Shown piece by piece: positions 1-6,113 of a stretch of DNA of 7,540 bases (its first letter is position 1; each line of letters opens with the position of its first letter). The DNA is from Nocardioides sp. (GTDB lineage Bacteria > Actinomycetota > Actinomycetes > Propionibacteriales > Nocardioidaceae): contig JASLDK010000178.1 of NCBI GenBank assembly GCA_030145945.1, positions 1-7,540 on the forward strand, given 5' to 3'. The translations under genes and the position numbers were made by a program. The notes under the pieces were generated by a model. The model did not search any database, was not told the DNA's origin, and saw only the letters and a program-made list of their open reading frames with translations.

Positions 1-1
1 C

Positions 2-928
2 GGGAACATCCCCCACGTGTACGAGCCCTACCAGCCCGATGGCACTCCCCACCCGGAGCCCGTCGAGCAGAGCGATCACGGCGGCCCGGCTGCCGCGAGC
101 GGCGAATGCCCCTGCGTTGCGGGCGGGCGCTCATGCGAAGCCGACTGTGAGCTGTGCCCGGCCGACTGCCCTGCCCGCGGTCCGGTGAAGCGCCAGACCT
201 GGGAGCAGGTGCCGCGACTCGAGGAACCGGCTGGTCACGTCGACCGGGACGCCACTCCGGCTTGGGCATCGGCCGCGCCCAGCCGCCGACGTACCTCTCG
301 ACGACGGTCGGGTTCGTCCTCGCGTTCCTCCTTCGGCTGGGGAACCGACTCGTCGTCGGGCGGGTCCGGCACATCACGCACGCCCTCGAAGAGCAAGAAG
401 GCGGGTGCCGGACTGGGCGCGGCGATCGCGGCAGGCGCGGGTGGCGTCGGCGTGTTGAGCAGTGGAGCCGACGACTCCCCCAGCGCCCAGCCGGACAGCA
501 GCTATCACCGTGACTACGGCAGTTCTGACGGATACGGCAGCGATGAGCCGTCGTACGATCCGGGCTGGAATCCGGTCATCGACCATGCTGTCGCGCCGAT
601 CGCGTCCTTCCGCCTCAAGTCGGACGGTCGCCTGGTCGTGATCACCGGGGCGTGGCCGAAGGACCAGGTCTCCGCGGGCTGCGAGGTCGAACTACGCGTC
701 ACCGAGCTCTCCAGGCGGGTCGTGATCGAGGCGTCCGCGCCGATCAAGCGTCGTGACCAAGAGGCTGGCGGGGCGTGCACAGAACCTGCCCAGTGGGGGA
801 CGCAGAAGATCCGGGTCCGGCTGGAGGAGCCGCTCGGCGATCGCCAGGTCGTGACCTCGGGGCCGCTGCTGGCTGCAGGCGCGGCGACCGATCCGCCCGG
901 CGAGGCGCCGGTGCCGCGGAAGGGCTGA
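2..928 (+). CDS. Unrecognised protein with N-terminal six-Cys cluster and possible membrane segment (5' partial)
   Basis: I do not recognise this protein. The frame is open to the left window edge, so the gene probably begins upstream; the first possible start inside the window is GTG at 17, which has no ribosome binding site in view. Numbered from that GTG: residues 31-51 hold six cysteines spaced CxC-x6-C-x3-C-x2-C-x3-C, which could bind metal or form disulfides. Residues 88-128 are rich in Ser, Arg and Lys and look disordered. Residues 129-150 are a Gly/Ala/Val stretch after a basic patch (KSKK), a weak candidate membrane segment. Residues 151-185 are Ser/Asp/Tyr/Gly-rich. Residues 190-288 alternate in a beta-strand-like way and contain two more cysteines (222 and 254). 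The tail is Pro-rich. If the segment is membrane-inserted, the positive-inside rule puts the Cys cluster in the cytoplasm and the beta-rich part outside. TGA stop at 926-928. Being a gene is well supported by codon use; its function is unknown. Confidence 0.72.
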   Translation, partial: GNIPHVYEPYQPDGTPHPEPVEQSDHGGPAAASGECPCVAGGRSCEADCELCPADCPARGPVKRQTWEQVPRLEEPAGHVDRDATPAWASAAPSRRRTSRRRSGSSSRSSFGWGTDSSSGGSGTSRTPSKSKKAGAGLGAAIAAGAGGVGVLSSGADDSPSAQPDSSYHRDYGSSDGYGSDEPSYDPGWNPVIDHAVAPIASFRLKSDGRLVVITGAWPKDQVSAGCEVELRVTELSRRVVIEASAPIKRRDQEAGGACTEPAQWGTQKIRVRLEEPLGDRQVVTSGPLLAAGAATDPPGEAPVPRKG

Positions 929-957
929 TGGACGGCCGAGCAGAACGGGAATATAGT
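929..957 (+). promoter_or_regulatory. Sigma-70-type promoter of the dioxygenase gene
   Basis: A -35-like TGGACG (929-934) and a -10-like TATAGT (952-957) are separated by exactly 17 bases. This predicts a transcript start near 964, about 20 bases before the dioxygenase ATG. The promoter lies directly after the stop codon of the preceding gene, so the dioxygenase is probably transcribed on its own. Inferred from sequence only. Confidence 0.5.
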
Positions 958-977
958 TCAACTCTCAATTAGTTGGA
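955..977 (+). promoter_or_regulatory. Inverted repeat over the dioxygenase transcription start (candidate operator)
   Basis: TTCAACT (957-963) and AGTTGGA (971-977) form a 7-base inverted repeat with one mismatch and a 7-base spacer. In addition AGTTCAACT (955-963) is a perfect palindrome by itself. The element spans the end of the -10 box, the expected transcript start and the ribosome binding site, where a bound repressor would block expression. The AT-rich character stands out from the surrounding GC-rich DNA. Ring-cleavage dioxygenases of this family are often controlled by MarR-type repressors that bind such palindromes, but no MarR gene is in the window. Confidence 0.42.
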
Positions 978-983
978 GTGGAC

Positions 984-1766
984 ATGACCGACACCAGCAC
1001 CCGCATGCCGGCCCTCTACATCGGGCACGGCGCTCCCCCGCTCCTCGACGACCCGCTCTGGTCGGGCCAGCTGGCAGCGCTGGCGGGCGACCTGCCGCGC
1101 CCGAAGGCGATCCTCATCGTCAGTGCGCACTGGGAGTCGGCTCCCCTCTCGCTGTCCGCGAGCCACGCGCCGCTCGTCTACGACTTCGGCGGATTCGCGC
1201 AGAGGTACTACGAGATGACCTACGAGACGCCCGATGCGACAGCCTTCGCAGCCCAGGTGGCCGCGATGATGCCGCGCACCGAGCCGATCCACCAGCACAC
1301 CTCGCGCGGACTCGACCACGGCGCATGGGTGCCACTCAAGATCATGTATCCGGATGCCGACATTCCCGTGTTGCAGATGTCGATGCCCACCCACGACCCC
1401 GGGCGCCTGATGGAGATCGGCCGCCGCCTCAAGCCGCTGCGCGACGAGGGTGTGCTGGTCATCGGCTCCGGCTTCCTCACCCATGGCCTGCCGTTCCTGA
1501 CGTCATGGCAGGTCGACGCCGAGGCGCCCGGTTGGTCCTCGGACTTCGACGCCTGGGCCGGAGAGGCCCTCGCCCGCGGCGACGTGGACGAACTGGCGTC
1601 GTACCGCGACAAGGCGCCCGGCATGCCCTTCGCCCATCCGACGGTCGAGCACTACACGCCACTTTTCGTCACTCTCGGCGCGGCCACGGATGCGGCAGAG
1701 CCCGGCAACCAGGTGATCGACGGGTTCTGGATGGGCCTGTCGAAGCGCAGCCTTCAGGTGGCCTGA
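984..1766 (+). CDS. DODA/LigB-type class III extradiol ring-cleavage dioxygenase
   Basis: Cytoplasmic metal-dependent dioxygenase of the LigB superfamily, closest in architecture to YgiD/4,5-DOPA dioxygenase; such enzymes open catechol-like rings next to the hydroxyl pair. The 260-residue length is normal. Visible motifs numbered from the ATG: GHGAPP (14-19, metal ligand His15), SAHW (47-50, His49), YDFGGF (66-71), GLDHGAW (109-115), GSGFLTHG (161-168) and AHPTVEH (217-223). His15, His49 and His218 or His223 are the likely metal-site residues by family comparison. A GTG at 978 in the same frame would add two residues, but it overlaps the GGAG (975-978) that serves as ribosome binding site 5 bases before the ATG, so ATG is preferred. 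The 3' end overlaps the opposite-strand regulator gene by 13 bases. The substrate cannot be read from sequence; catechol detoxification or aromatic catabolism is likely. Confidence 0.9.
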   Translation: MTDTSTRMPALYIGHGAPPLLDDPLWSGQLAALAGDLPRPKAILIVSAHWESAPLSLSASHAPLVYDFGGFAQRYYEMTYETPDATAFAAQVAAMMPRTEPIHQHTSRGLDHGAWVPLKIMYPDADIPVLQMSMPTHDPGRLMEIGRRLKPLRDEGVLVIGSGFLTHGLPFLTSWQVDAEAPGWSSDFDAWAGEALARGDVDELASYRDKAPGMPFAHPTVEHYTPLFVTLGAATDAAEPGNQVIDGFWMGLSKRSLQVA

Positions 1767-2017
1767 GCGAGCCGCCGGCGCAGACGGGAGACCTCCGCCT
1801 CCAGCTCCAGCACCTTGGCGATCCCGGCGATGTTGAGCCCCTCCGCGAGCAGGTCGCGGATCCGATGGAGCGTCTCGACGTCGGCGCGACTGTAGAGCCG
1901 CGTCCCTCCGTCGCTGCGCGTCGGCGCCAGCAGGCCGCGGCGCTCGTAGACGCGCAGGTTCTGGATCTGCATCGACGTCATCTCGGCAGCGACCGAGATC
2001 GCATAGACCCCGCGCAT
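1754..2017 (-). CDS. HspR-like MerR-family transcriptional regulator
   Basis: Small DNA-binding regulator with only a MerR-type winged helix-turn-helix and a short dimerisation helix; there is no effector domain, as in HspR, the heat-shock repressor of actinobacteria. From the ATG at 2017, residues 5-32 are the helix-turn-helix (YAISVAAEMTSM, then NLRVYERRGLL), residues 38-48 the wing with the family hallmark GGTRLYS, followed by LNIAGIAKVLELE at 61-73, which resembles the HspR INLAGI...IIELE segment, and an Arg/Leu coiled-coil tail. ATG at 2017 has GGAG seven bases upstream and leaves a leader of about 37 bases after the predicted promoter. A GTG at 2053 in the same frame would give 99 residues and would be nearly leaderless. 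At about 87 residues it is shorter than typical HspR. It is divergent from the Hsp20 gene and very probably controls it and itself. Confidence 0.85.
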   Translation of the reverse strand: MRGVYAISVAAEMTSMQIQNLRVYERRGLLAPTRSDGGTRLYSRADVETLHRIRDLLAEGLNIAGIAKVLELEAEVSRLRRRLAQAT

Positions 2018-2044
2018 CCGCTCGCTCCGACTGTCCGCGCGCCC

Positions 2045-2073
2045 TTGATTCACGACGCCAGATTATCTATAAC
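2045..2073 (+). promoter_or_regulatory. Rightward promoter of the hsp20 gene
   Basis: TTGATT (2045-2050) and TATAAC (2068-2073) with a 17-base spacer form a strong sigma-70-like promoter, predicting a start near 2080 and a leader of about 59 bases. The spacer ends in the palindrome AGATTATCT (2060-2068), a possible regulator site. The textbook HAIR operator of HspR (CTTGAGT-N7-ACTCAAG) is not visible here. Confidence 0.55.
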
Positions 2074-2089
2074 AGTCATTGCAGATCAA
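2062..2089 (-). promoter_or_regulatory. Leftward promoter of the HspR-like regulator
   Basis: On the minus strand, TTGATC (2089-2084) and GATAAT (2067-2062) are separated by 16 bases, close to the sigma-70 consensus. Transcription would start near 2055. It overlaps the rightward hsp20 promoter, the two -10 boxes lying side by side, so a single bound regulator could control both directions. Confidence 0.5.
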
Positions 2090-2123
2090 CGATCGCCGGC
2101 ACGACCGGTGCCGGCCCATCCCG

Positions 2124-2130
2124 AAGGAGG
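2124..2130 (+). promoter_or_regulatory. Ribosome binding site deciding the hsp20 start
   Basis: AAGGAGG lies 8 bases before ATG 2139. It is the strongest ribosome binding site in the window and sets the start against an in-frame TTG at 2079, which would lie at the predicted transcript start. It fits high expression of a chaperone. Confidence 0.8.
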
Positions 2131-2138
2131 AACCTGTC

Positions 2139-2582
2139 ATGTTGCTGCGGACCACCGACCCGTTCCGTGACTTCGACCGGCTTGCCGGCCAGCTCCTGGG
2201 CGCAGGACTCGGTACGACGAACCGACCGGCCGTCATGCCCATGGATGCGTGGCGTCAGGGTGAGCAGTTCGTGCTCGAGTTCGACCTGCCAGGCGTCGCA
2301 CGCGAGAGCATCGACATCGACGTCGAGCGCAACGTGCTCACCATCAGGGCAGAGCGGGTCGTCGGCAACGGCGACTGGCAGCGCCTGGCCTCGGAACGCA
2401 CCCACGGCCAGTTCTCACGCCAGCTCGTTCTCGGCGACAACCTCGACCTCGAGCGGATCGAGGCGGCCTACGAGCACGGCGTACTGCGTCTGCTGATCCC
2501 TGTCGCAGAGAAGGCGAAGCCGCGCAAGATCGAGATCAACAGCGCCGCTCCCACAGCTGACCGCGAGGCGATCGAGGCCTGA
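2139..2582 (+). CDS. Hsp20/alpha-crystallin small heat-shock protein
   Basis: ATP-independent cytoplasmic holdase that binds unfolding proteins as oligomers. At 147 residues it is typical of actinobacterial Hsp18-type proteins. Residues 1-30 form the variable N-terminal arm (TTDPFRDFDRLAGQLL), 34-122 the alpha-crystallin domain: PMDAWRQGEQFVLEFDLPGV (34-53), then the strand around NVLTIRAER (65-73), then FSRQLVLGD (92-100) and the signature EHGVLRLLIP (112-121). The C-terminal IxI anchor that docks onto neighbouring subunits is visible as KIEI (130-133), followed by a 14-residue flexible tail. It is divergent from the HspR-like regulator, so heat induction by loss of repression is likely. It converges on the aldehyde dehydrogenase gene; its stop codon is the first base triplet of a repeat copy in the gap (TGACCCGG). 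Confidence 0.95.
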   Translation: MLLRTTDPFRDFDRLAGQLLGAGLGTTNRPAVMPMDAWRQGEQFVLEFDLPGVARESIDIDVERNVLTIRAERVVGNGDWQRLASERTHGQFSRQLVLGDNLDLERIEAAYEHGVLRLLIPVAEKAKPRKIEINSAAPTADREAIEA

Positions 2583-2703
2583 CCCGGCAGAAACTCGCAC
2601 TCAGAATGCGTCGACCCGGCAGAAAGTTTCTGCCGGGTCGACGCGATTCACGAGCCAGTTTCTGCCGGGTCGGCGAAGATCTGACGTCAGTTCGAGCCGG
2701 GTC
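2581..2703. repeat. Symmetrical cluster of five GACCCGGCAGAAA-type repeats
   Basis: The convergent gap consists largely of copies of one 13-15-base element. Copies 1 (2581-2595, GACCCGGCAGAAACT) and 2 (2613-2627) point right; copies 3 (2625-2639) and 4 (2657-2671, AGTTTCTGCCGGGTC) point left. Copy 4 is the exact reverse complement of copy 1. Both the inner pair and the outer pair are centred on base 2626, while the 12-base stretches between them are not symmetrical. A fifth degenerate leftward copy (2689-2703) matches 12 of 15 bases. Copy 1 shares bases with the hsp20 stop codon and copy 5 with the aldehyde dehydrogenase stop codon. It could be a dispersed palindromic (REP-like) element or a duplicated terminator. 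Confidence 0.8.
2608..2644. terminator. Bidirectional hairpin terminator between hsp20 and aldehyde dehydrogenase
   Basis: GCGTCGACCCGGCAGAAA (2608-2625) and its perfect reverse complement (2627-2644) surround a single base at 2626. In RNA the AAAGTTT middle would open as the loop, leaving about 15 G/C-rich pairs. It sits between two convergent genes and can serve both. No U-run follows on either strand, as is common for actinobacterial hairpin terminators. Confidence 0.7.
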
Positions 2704-4339
2704 AGCGGACGCGGAGCTTCCGCATCAGCTTGAGCGAGCTGAGCATCTGCTTGACGTAGGCGTCATAGCTCTGGCCGGGGCGCGGGCCCATGACCTGCTT
2801 CTTCAGCACCGCGACGTTCTTGGCATCGGTGTACTTGAGCAGGCCCTGGTCACCGTGACGGGCGCCGACACCGGACTTCTTGACGCCACCTGAGGGCGAG
2901 CCCTTGGATGCGTACGCCGTGGCAAGGGCGTCGTTGATGTTGACGTTTCCCGACTCGATGCGCTCGGCAACCGCCTCGGCACGGGCGATGTCGCCGCTCC
3001 AGACCGACGCGTTCAGGCCGTAGTCCGTGTCGTTGGCGAGGTGGATGGCCTCGTCGACGGTGCGGTAGGAGTAGAGCGAGACGACCGGCCCGAAGGTCTC
3101 GGTGTGACCAGCGAGCATGTCCTTGGTGACGCCTTCGAGCACGGTCGGCTCGAAGAACGCGGGCCCGATGTCGTCGCGTGAACGACCGCCGGTGAGCACG
3201 GTCGCCCCCTTGGCGACGGCGTCCTCGACGTGCGAGGCGACGCGATCGCGGTGATCGGGACTGACCAGCGATCCGATCTCGGGACCGAAGTCGTAGGCCG
3301 CTCCGATCTCGAGGTTGGCGGCCCGCTCGACGAAGGCGGACTTGAGCTCGTCGTACCTGTTCTCGGGGAGGTAGATCCGCTCGATGTGCATGCAGATCTG
3401 ACCGGTGTTGCCGAAGACGCCGAAGGTGGTGCCGTCGACCCATTCGGCGACGTTGACGTCGTCGAGGACGATCATCGGGTTCTTCCCGCCGAGCTCGAGA
3501 CAGCAACCGATCAGGTTCTTGCCGGCGCGCTCACCGATCACGCGACCGGTCGCGGTGGAGCCGGTGAACATGATGTAGTCGGCGTTGTCGATCAGGGTCG
3601 GGCCGACGTCGGGGCCCTCACCGCAGACGACCTGGAAGAGGCCCTTCGGCAGGCCTGCTTCCTCGAGCAGGGAGATGCCGTAGAGCGGCGAGAGCGCGGT
3701 CTTGTTGTCCGGCTTCACGACAACGGCGTTGCCCGCGATGAGCGCGGGGATCGCGTCCGAGAGTCCGGTCGCGAAGGGAAAGTTCCACGGCGCGATGATG
3801 CCGATGACGCCCTTCGGGACACGGACCTCGGTCGATCCCGACACGATCGGCACCGGGCCGCCGTGCCTCTTGGGCGCGAGCAGCTTCTTGGCGCGCTTGA
3901 GGTAGTAGGACATCACCATCGGCGGGTCGCAGGTCTCCTCGATCGCCATCCGCCGGTTCTTGCCGCTCTCGACCTGGATCAGGTCGGCGGTGATGTGGGC
4001 GTTGTCGACGAGCAGCGTGTGCGCGCGGTCGAAGACCTCGAGCCGCTTCTCGACCGGCCACTGCGCCCAGAGCACCTGCGCGGCGCGGGCCTCCTCGAAG
4101 GCCGCCTCGATGTCCTCGGGCGTCGACTGCGGGAGCTCGACGAGCACCTCACCGGTGTAGACCTCGGTCAGCTTCCAGGTTGCGCCAGTGCGGCCGGGGA
4201 CCCGAGCGACCAGTCGTTCGAGGAGCTCGTCGGTGACGGAGGCAGGGCGAGCCGTCGCACCACTGTGCTTTTCGGGGTCCCCGCGGCGTTGTTCGGGGGA
4301 GCGAAGCGGAGGAGAAGAACGTCGCGGGGTGTTCTTCAC
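2702..4339 (-). CDS. NAD(P)-dependent aldehyde dehydrogenase, succinate-semialdehyde dehydrogenase (GabD2)-like
   Basis: Oxidises an aldehyde to the carboxylic acid with NAD(P)+ in the cytoplasm. Numbered from GTG 4339 (545 residues), the family residues are all present: APWNFP with Asn186, KPDN with Lys209, LELGGKNP with general base Glu282, GQICMH with nucleophile Cys316, and TETFGPV with Glu414. Overall it reads like actinobacterial GabD2, but the substrate is not certain. GTG 4339 overlaps the stop of the upstream GMC gene (GTGA), suggesting translational coupling. The first ~34 residues are Arg/Pro/Ser-rich and unlike the family; the conserved part starts at about GTG 4237 (VTDELLERL), which lacks a clear ribosome binding site. 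The true start may be there. The context, a GMC alcohol-oxidising enzyme in the same unit, suggests the aldehyde it makes is the substrate. Confidence 0.92.
   Translation of the reverse strand: MKNTPRRSSPPLRSPEQRRGDPEKHSGATARPASVTDELLERLVARVPGRTGATWKLTEVYTGEVLVELPQSTPEDIEAAFEEARAAQVLWAQWPVEKRLEVFDRAHTLLVDNAHITADLIQVESGKNRRMAIEETCDPPMVMSYYLKRAKKLLAPKRHGGPVPIVSGSTEVRVPKGVIGIIAPWNFPFATGLSDAIPALIAGNAVVVKPDNKTALSPLYGISLLEEAGLPKGLFQVVCGEGPDVGPTLIDNADYIMFTGSTATGRVIGERAGKNLIGCCLELGGKNPMIVLDDVNVAEWVDGTTFGVFGNTGQICMHIERIYLPENRYDELKSAFVERAANLEIGAAYDFGPEIGSLVSPDHRDRVASHVEDAVAKGATVLTGGRSRDDIGPAFFEPTVLEGVTKDMLAGHTETFGPVVSLYSYRTVDEAIHLANDTDYGLNASVWSGDIARAEAVAERIESGNVNINDALATAYASKGSPSGGVKKSGVGARHGDQGLLKYTDAKNVAVLKKQVMGPRPGQSYDAYVKQMLSSLKLMRKLRVR
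4314..4337 (-). other. Inverted repeat at the GMC/aldehyde dehydrogenase junction
   Basis: GAAGAAC (4314-4320) and GTTCTTC (4331-4337) are perfect 7-base arms around a 10-base loop, beginning on the GMC stop codon. A second palindrome, CGGGGTCCCCG, lies at 4273-4283. Such structure would be more natural in an untranslated spacer than in coding sequence, which argues for the later aldehyde dehydrogenase start at 4237. It could modulate readthrough or processing of the two-gene transcript, but could also be chance. Confidence 0.3.
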
Positions 4340-5991
4340 CAGTTCACCCCGCCCAGGATCAGCTCGGCAGCCTTCTCGCCGATCATGTAGCACGGCGCGT
4401 TGGTGTTGCCACCCGTGATGCTCGGCATGATCGACGCGTCCGCGACCCGCAGCCCCTCGATCCCGCGGACCTTGAGGTCGGGACCCACGACCGCGCGGTC
4501 GTCGACGCCCATCCTGCAGGTGCCGACGCCGTGGTAGACCGACGTCGAGCGGTTCTTGAGCGCGACCCGCAGCTCCTTGCCGTTGGGGATCGACGGGCCG
4601 GGGTGGATCTCCTCCTTGACCGCACCACCGAAGGCGGCCGACGCCATGATCTCGCGGATCATCTCGGTGCCCTCGGCGAGCACCTCGACATCAGCGGGGT
4701 CGGTGAAGAAGCCGTAGTCGATGAGCGGTGCCGCCGTCGGGTCGGACGACGCGAGACGCAGGGTGCCGCGACTCTTCGGATAGATCAGCGTCGAGAAGAC
4801 GGTGAGCGACGGGCGACCGTCGGGGATGTGTCGGATGGGCTCGTCCTGGTTGGGGCTCGGGTAGGCCCACGGCAGCATGTGCAGCTGCAGGTTCGGTATG
4901 TCGGTCGCGGCCGACGTACGCACGAATCCGACGGACTCGAAGACCGAGTTGTCGAGGAAGGACTTGCGGCGCGAGACGTTGCGTGCGGTCCCCTTCGCGA
5001 AGGTCCACGCGTTGCCGCGGTAGGCGACGCTCGGGACGTGGAACGACATCGGGTGGAACAGGTGGTCGTGCAGGTTGTCGCCGACCGGGAGGTCTGCGAC
5101 GCAGTCGATGCCGACGCTGGCGAGGTGGTCGGCGTGGCCGATGCCGGAGAGCATCAGGAGCTGCGGGCTGTTGGCGAAGCCAGCGGAGAGGATGACCTCC
5201 TTGCCGGCCTTGATGAAGCGACGAGTGCCGCCCCGCTTGCCCTGGTCGATGACCTCGACGCCGGTGGCGCGGCCGTCCTTGATGACGACCTTCGCGACGT
5301 GCACCTCGGTCTGGAACTCGAGGGTCTTCGGCGCGAGGTGGTGGACGTAGCCGCGGGTGGACGAGTAACGCAGGCCGTCGGCTGCGTTCTGCTGCATCCG
5401 CGCGATGCCCTCCTGGTCAGCGCCGTTGTAGTCGTCGTTGACCTTGACGCCGAGGGTGTCGGCGGTGGCCTGGATGAACTGGAGGGTGGCCTCCTGCGGC
5501 GTCTTGTTGCGGGTGATCCTGATCGGACCACCGGCGCCGCGGAACTCGTTCTCGCCGTCCTCGAAGTCCTCGTAGCGCTTGAAGGCCGCGTTGGCGCTGT
5601 CGGCGTCCCAACCCCGGTTGCCCTCCGCGGCCCAGGAGTCGTAGTTGGCCCGGTTGCCGCGGACGTAGACCATGCCATTGACCGACGACGAGCCGCCGCC
5701 GACCTTGCCGCGCGGCGCCGGCATCCGGCGACCGTCGAGTCCGGGCTGCGGGACCGAGCGGTAGCCCCAGTCGAAGAGCTTCTCGAGCCGTGGCTCGGAG
5801 TGCATCGGCCCGATCATGCCGGGCACCTTGGTCATGTAGCCGTGGATGCCCTTGTCGTCCGAGGGGCCGGCCTCGAGCAGGATGACACTGGCGCCCGACT
5901 GCGCCAGCCGTCCGGCGACGATCGCCCCGGAACTGCCAGATCCGACCACCACGTAGTCGGCTTCGTTCGAGTACGGCGCGCTCTTGGCCAT
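4336..5991 (-). CDS. GMC-family FAD-dependent alcohol dehydrogenase/oxidase (choline dehydrogenase-like)
   Basis: Flavoenzyme that oxidises a primary or secondary alcohol to an aldehyde or ketone, transferring hydride to FAD. Numbered from ATG 5991 (551 residues): the FAD dinucleotide fold DYVVVGSGSSG with GxGxxG at 17-22 and ribose-binding Glu40, GMC signature 1 at about 94-112 (RGKVGGGSSSVNG), signature 2 at about 271-285 (GFANSPQLLMLSGIG), GDNLHDHL at 304-311, catalytic His487 in YHGVGTCRMG and Asn531 in GGNTNAP. No signal peptide or membrane segment is evident. An ATG at 6003 in the same frame directly abuts its only AAGG, whereas ATG 5991 has GGGA six bases upstream; 5991 is favoured. 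It heads a two-gene unit with the aldehyde dehydrogenase and is divergent from pdxY, with a KstR-like palindrome in the shared upstream region. It is BetA-like, but the partner enzyme is not typical BetB, so choline is only one possible substrate. Confidence 0.93.
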   Translation of the reverse strand: MAKSAPYSNEADYVVVGSGSSGAIVAGRLAQSGASVILLEAGPSDDKGIHGYMTKVPGMIGPMHSEPRLEKLFDWGYRSVPQPGLDGRRMPAPRGKVGGGSSSVNGMVYVRGNRANYDSWAAEGNRGWDADSANAAFKRYEDFEDGENEFRGAGGPIRITRNKTPQEATLQFIQATADTLGVKVNDDYNGADQEGIARMQQNAADGLRYSSTRGYVHHLAPKTLEFQTEVHVAKVVIKDGRATGVEVIDQGKRGGTRRFIKAGKEVILSAGFANSPQLLMLSGIGHADHLASVGIDCVADLPVGDNLHDHLFHPMSFHVPSVAYRGNAWTFAKGTARNVSRRKSFLDNSVFESVGFVRTSAATDIPNLQLHMLPWAYPSPNQDEPIRHIPDGRPSLTVFSTLIYPKSRGTLRLASSDPTAAPLIDYGFFTDPADVEVLAEGTEMIREIMASAAFGGAVKEEIHPGPSIPNGKELRVALKNRSTSVYHGVGTCRMGVDDRAVVGPDLKVRGIEGLRVADASIMPSITGGNTNAPCYMIGEKAAELILGGVNW

Positions 5992-6045
5992 CCGATTTCC
6001 CATCCTTAGATCGTGTGACCGGGATCATGCGGGGCCCGGCGAGCC

Positions 6046-6065
6046 AACTGTAACGCGTTCTAGTT
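6046..6065. promoter_or_regulatory. KstR-type palindrome, candidate TetR-family operator
   Basis: AACTGTAACGCGTTCTAGTT is a 20-base palindrome with 8 of 10 positions symmetrical in each half. Its core, TGTAACGCGTTCTA (6049-6062), fits the published KstR consensus TnnAACnnGTTnnA. KstR is the TetR-family repressor of sterol catabolism in mycobacteria and relatives. The site is about 55 bases before the GMC start and about 50 before pdxY; a leftward -10-like TACAGT (6052-6047) overlaps it, as expected for repression of the GMC/aldehyde dehydrogenase unit. Other TetR regulators with similar sites are possible. The rest of the 6004-6113 gap shows no other clear element. Confidence 0.55.
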
Positions 6066-6113
6066 TCTTTACGAAAGGGTTTCACTTTCTCGATACGGCG
6101 AGCACGCGGGAAG

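Noticed and set aside
2040..2095. Canonical HspR (HAIR) operator
   Set aside because: No CTTGAGT-N7-ACTCAAG arrangement is present; TTGAT and ATCAA at the edges are the two -35 boxes, 35 bases apart, not an operator pair.
1325..2170. Rightward open frame of 281 codons overlapping the dioxygenase and the regulator
   Set aside because: It is out of frame with the dioxygenase and antisense to the regulator; Arg/Pro/Ala-rich with no motif, hence a high-GC artefact.
2581..2703. CRISPR-like array
   Set aside because: Copies alternate in orientation, are only 13-15 bases long, and have unequal spacing; there are no Cas genes. An inverted-repeat cluster describes it better.
2702..5991. betB-betA glycine-betaine operon
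   Set aside because: The GMC enzyme is BetA-like, but the aldehyde dehydrogenase resembles GabD2 rather than betaine-aldehyde dehydrogenase, and no BetI-type regulator or choline transporter is nearby. Substrate left open.
4531..6009. Long rightward open frame (about 490 codons) opposite the GMC gene
   Set aside because: It is antisense to a gene with complete GMC motifs; its product is Val/Asp/Arg-biased without any family motif, a usual effect of high GC. The same applies to 3230-4390 (+) opposite the aldehyde dehydrogenase.
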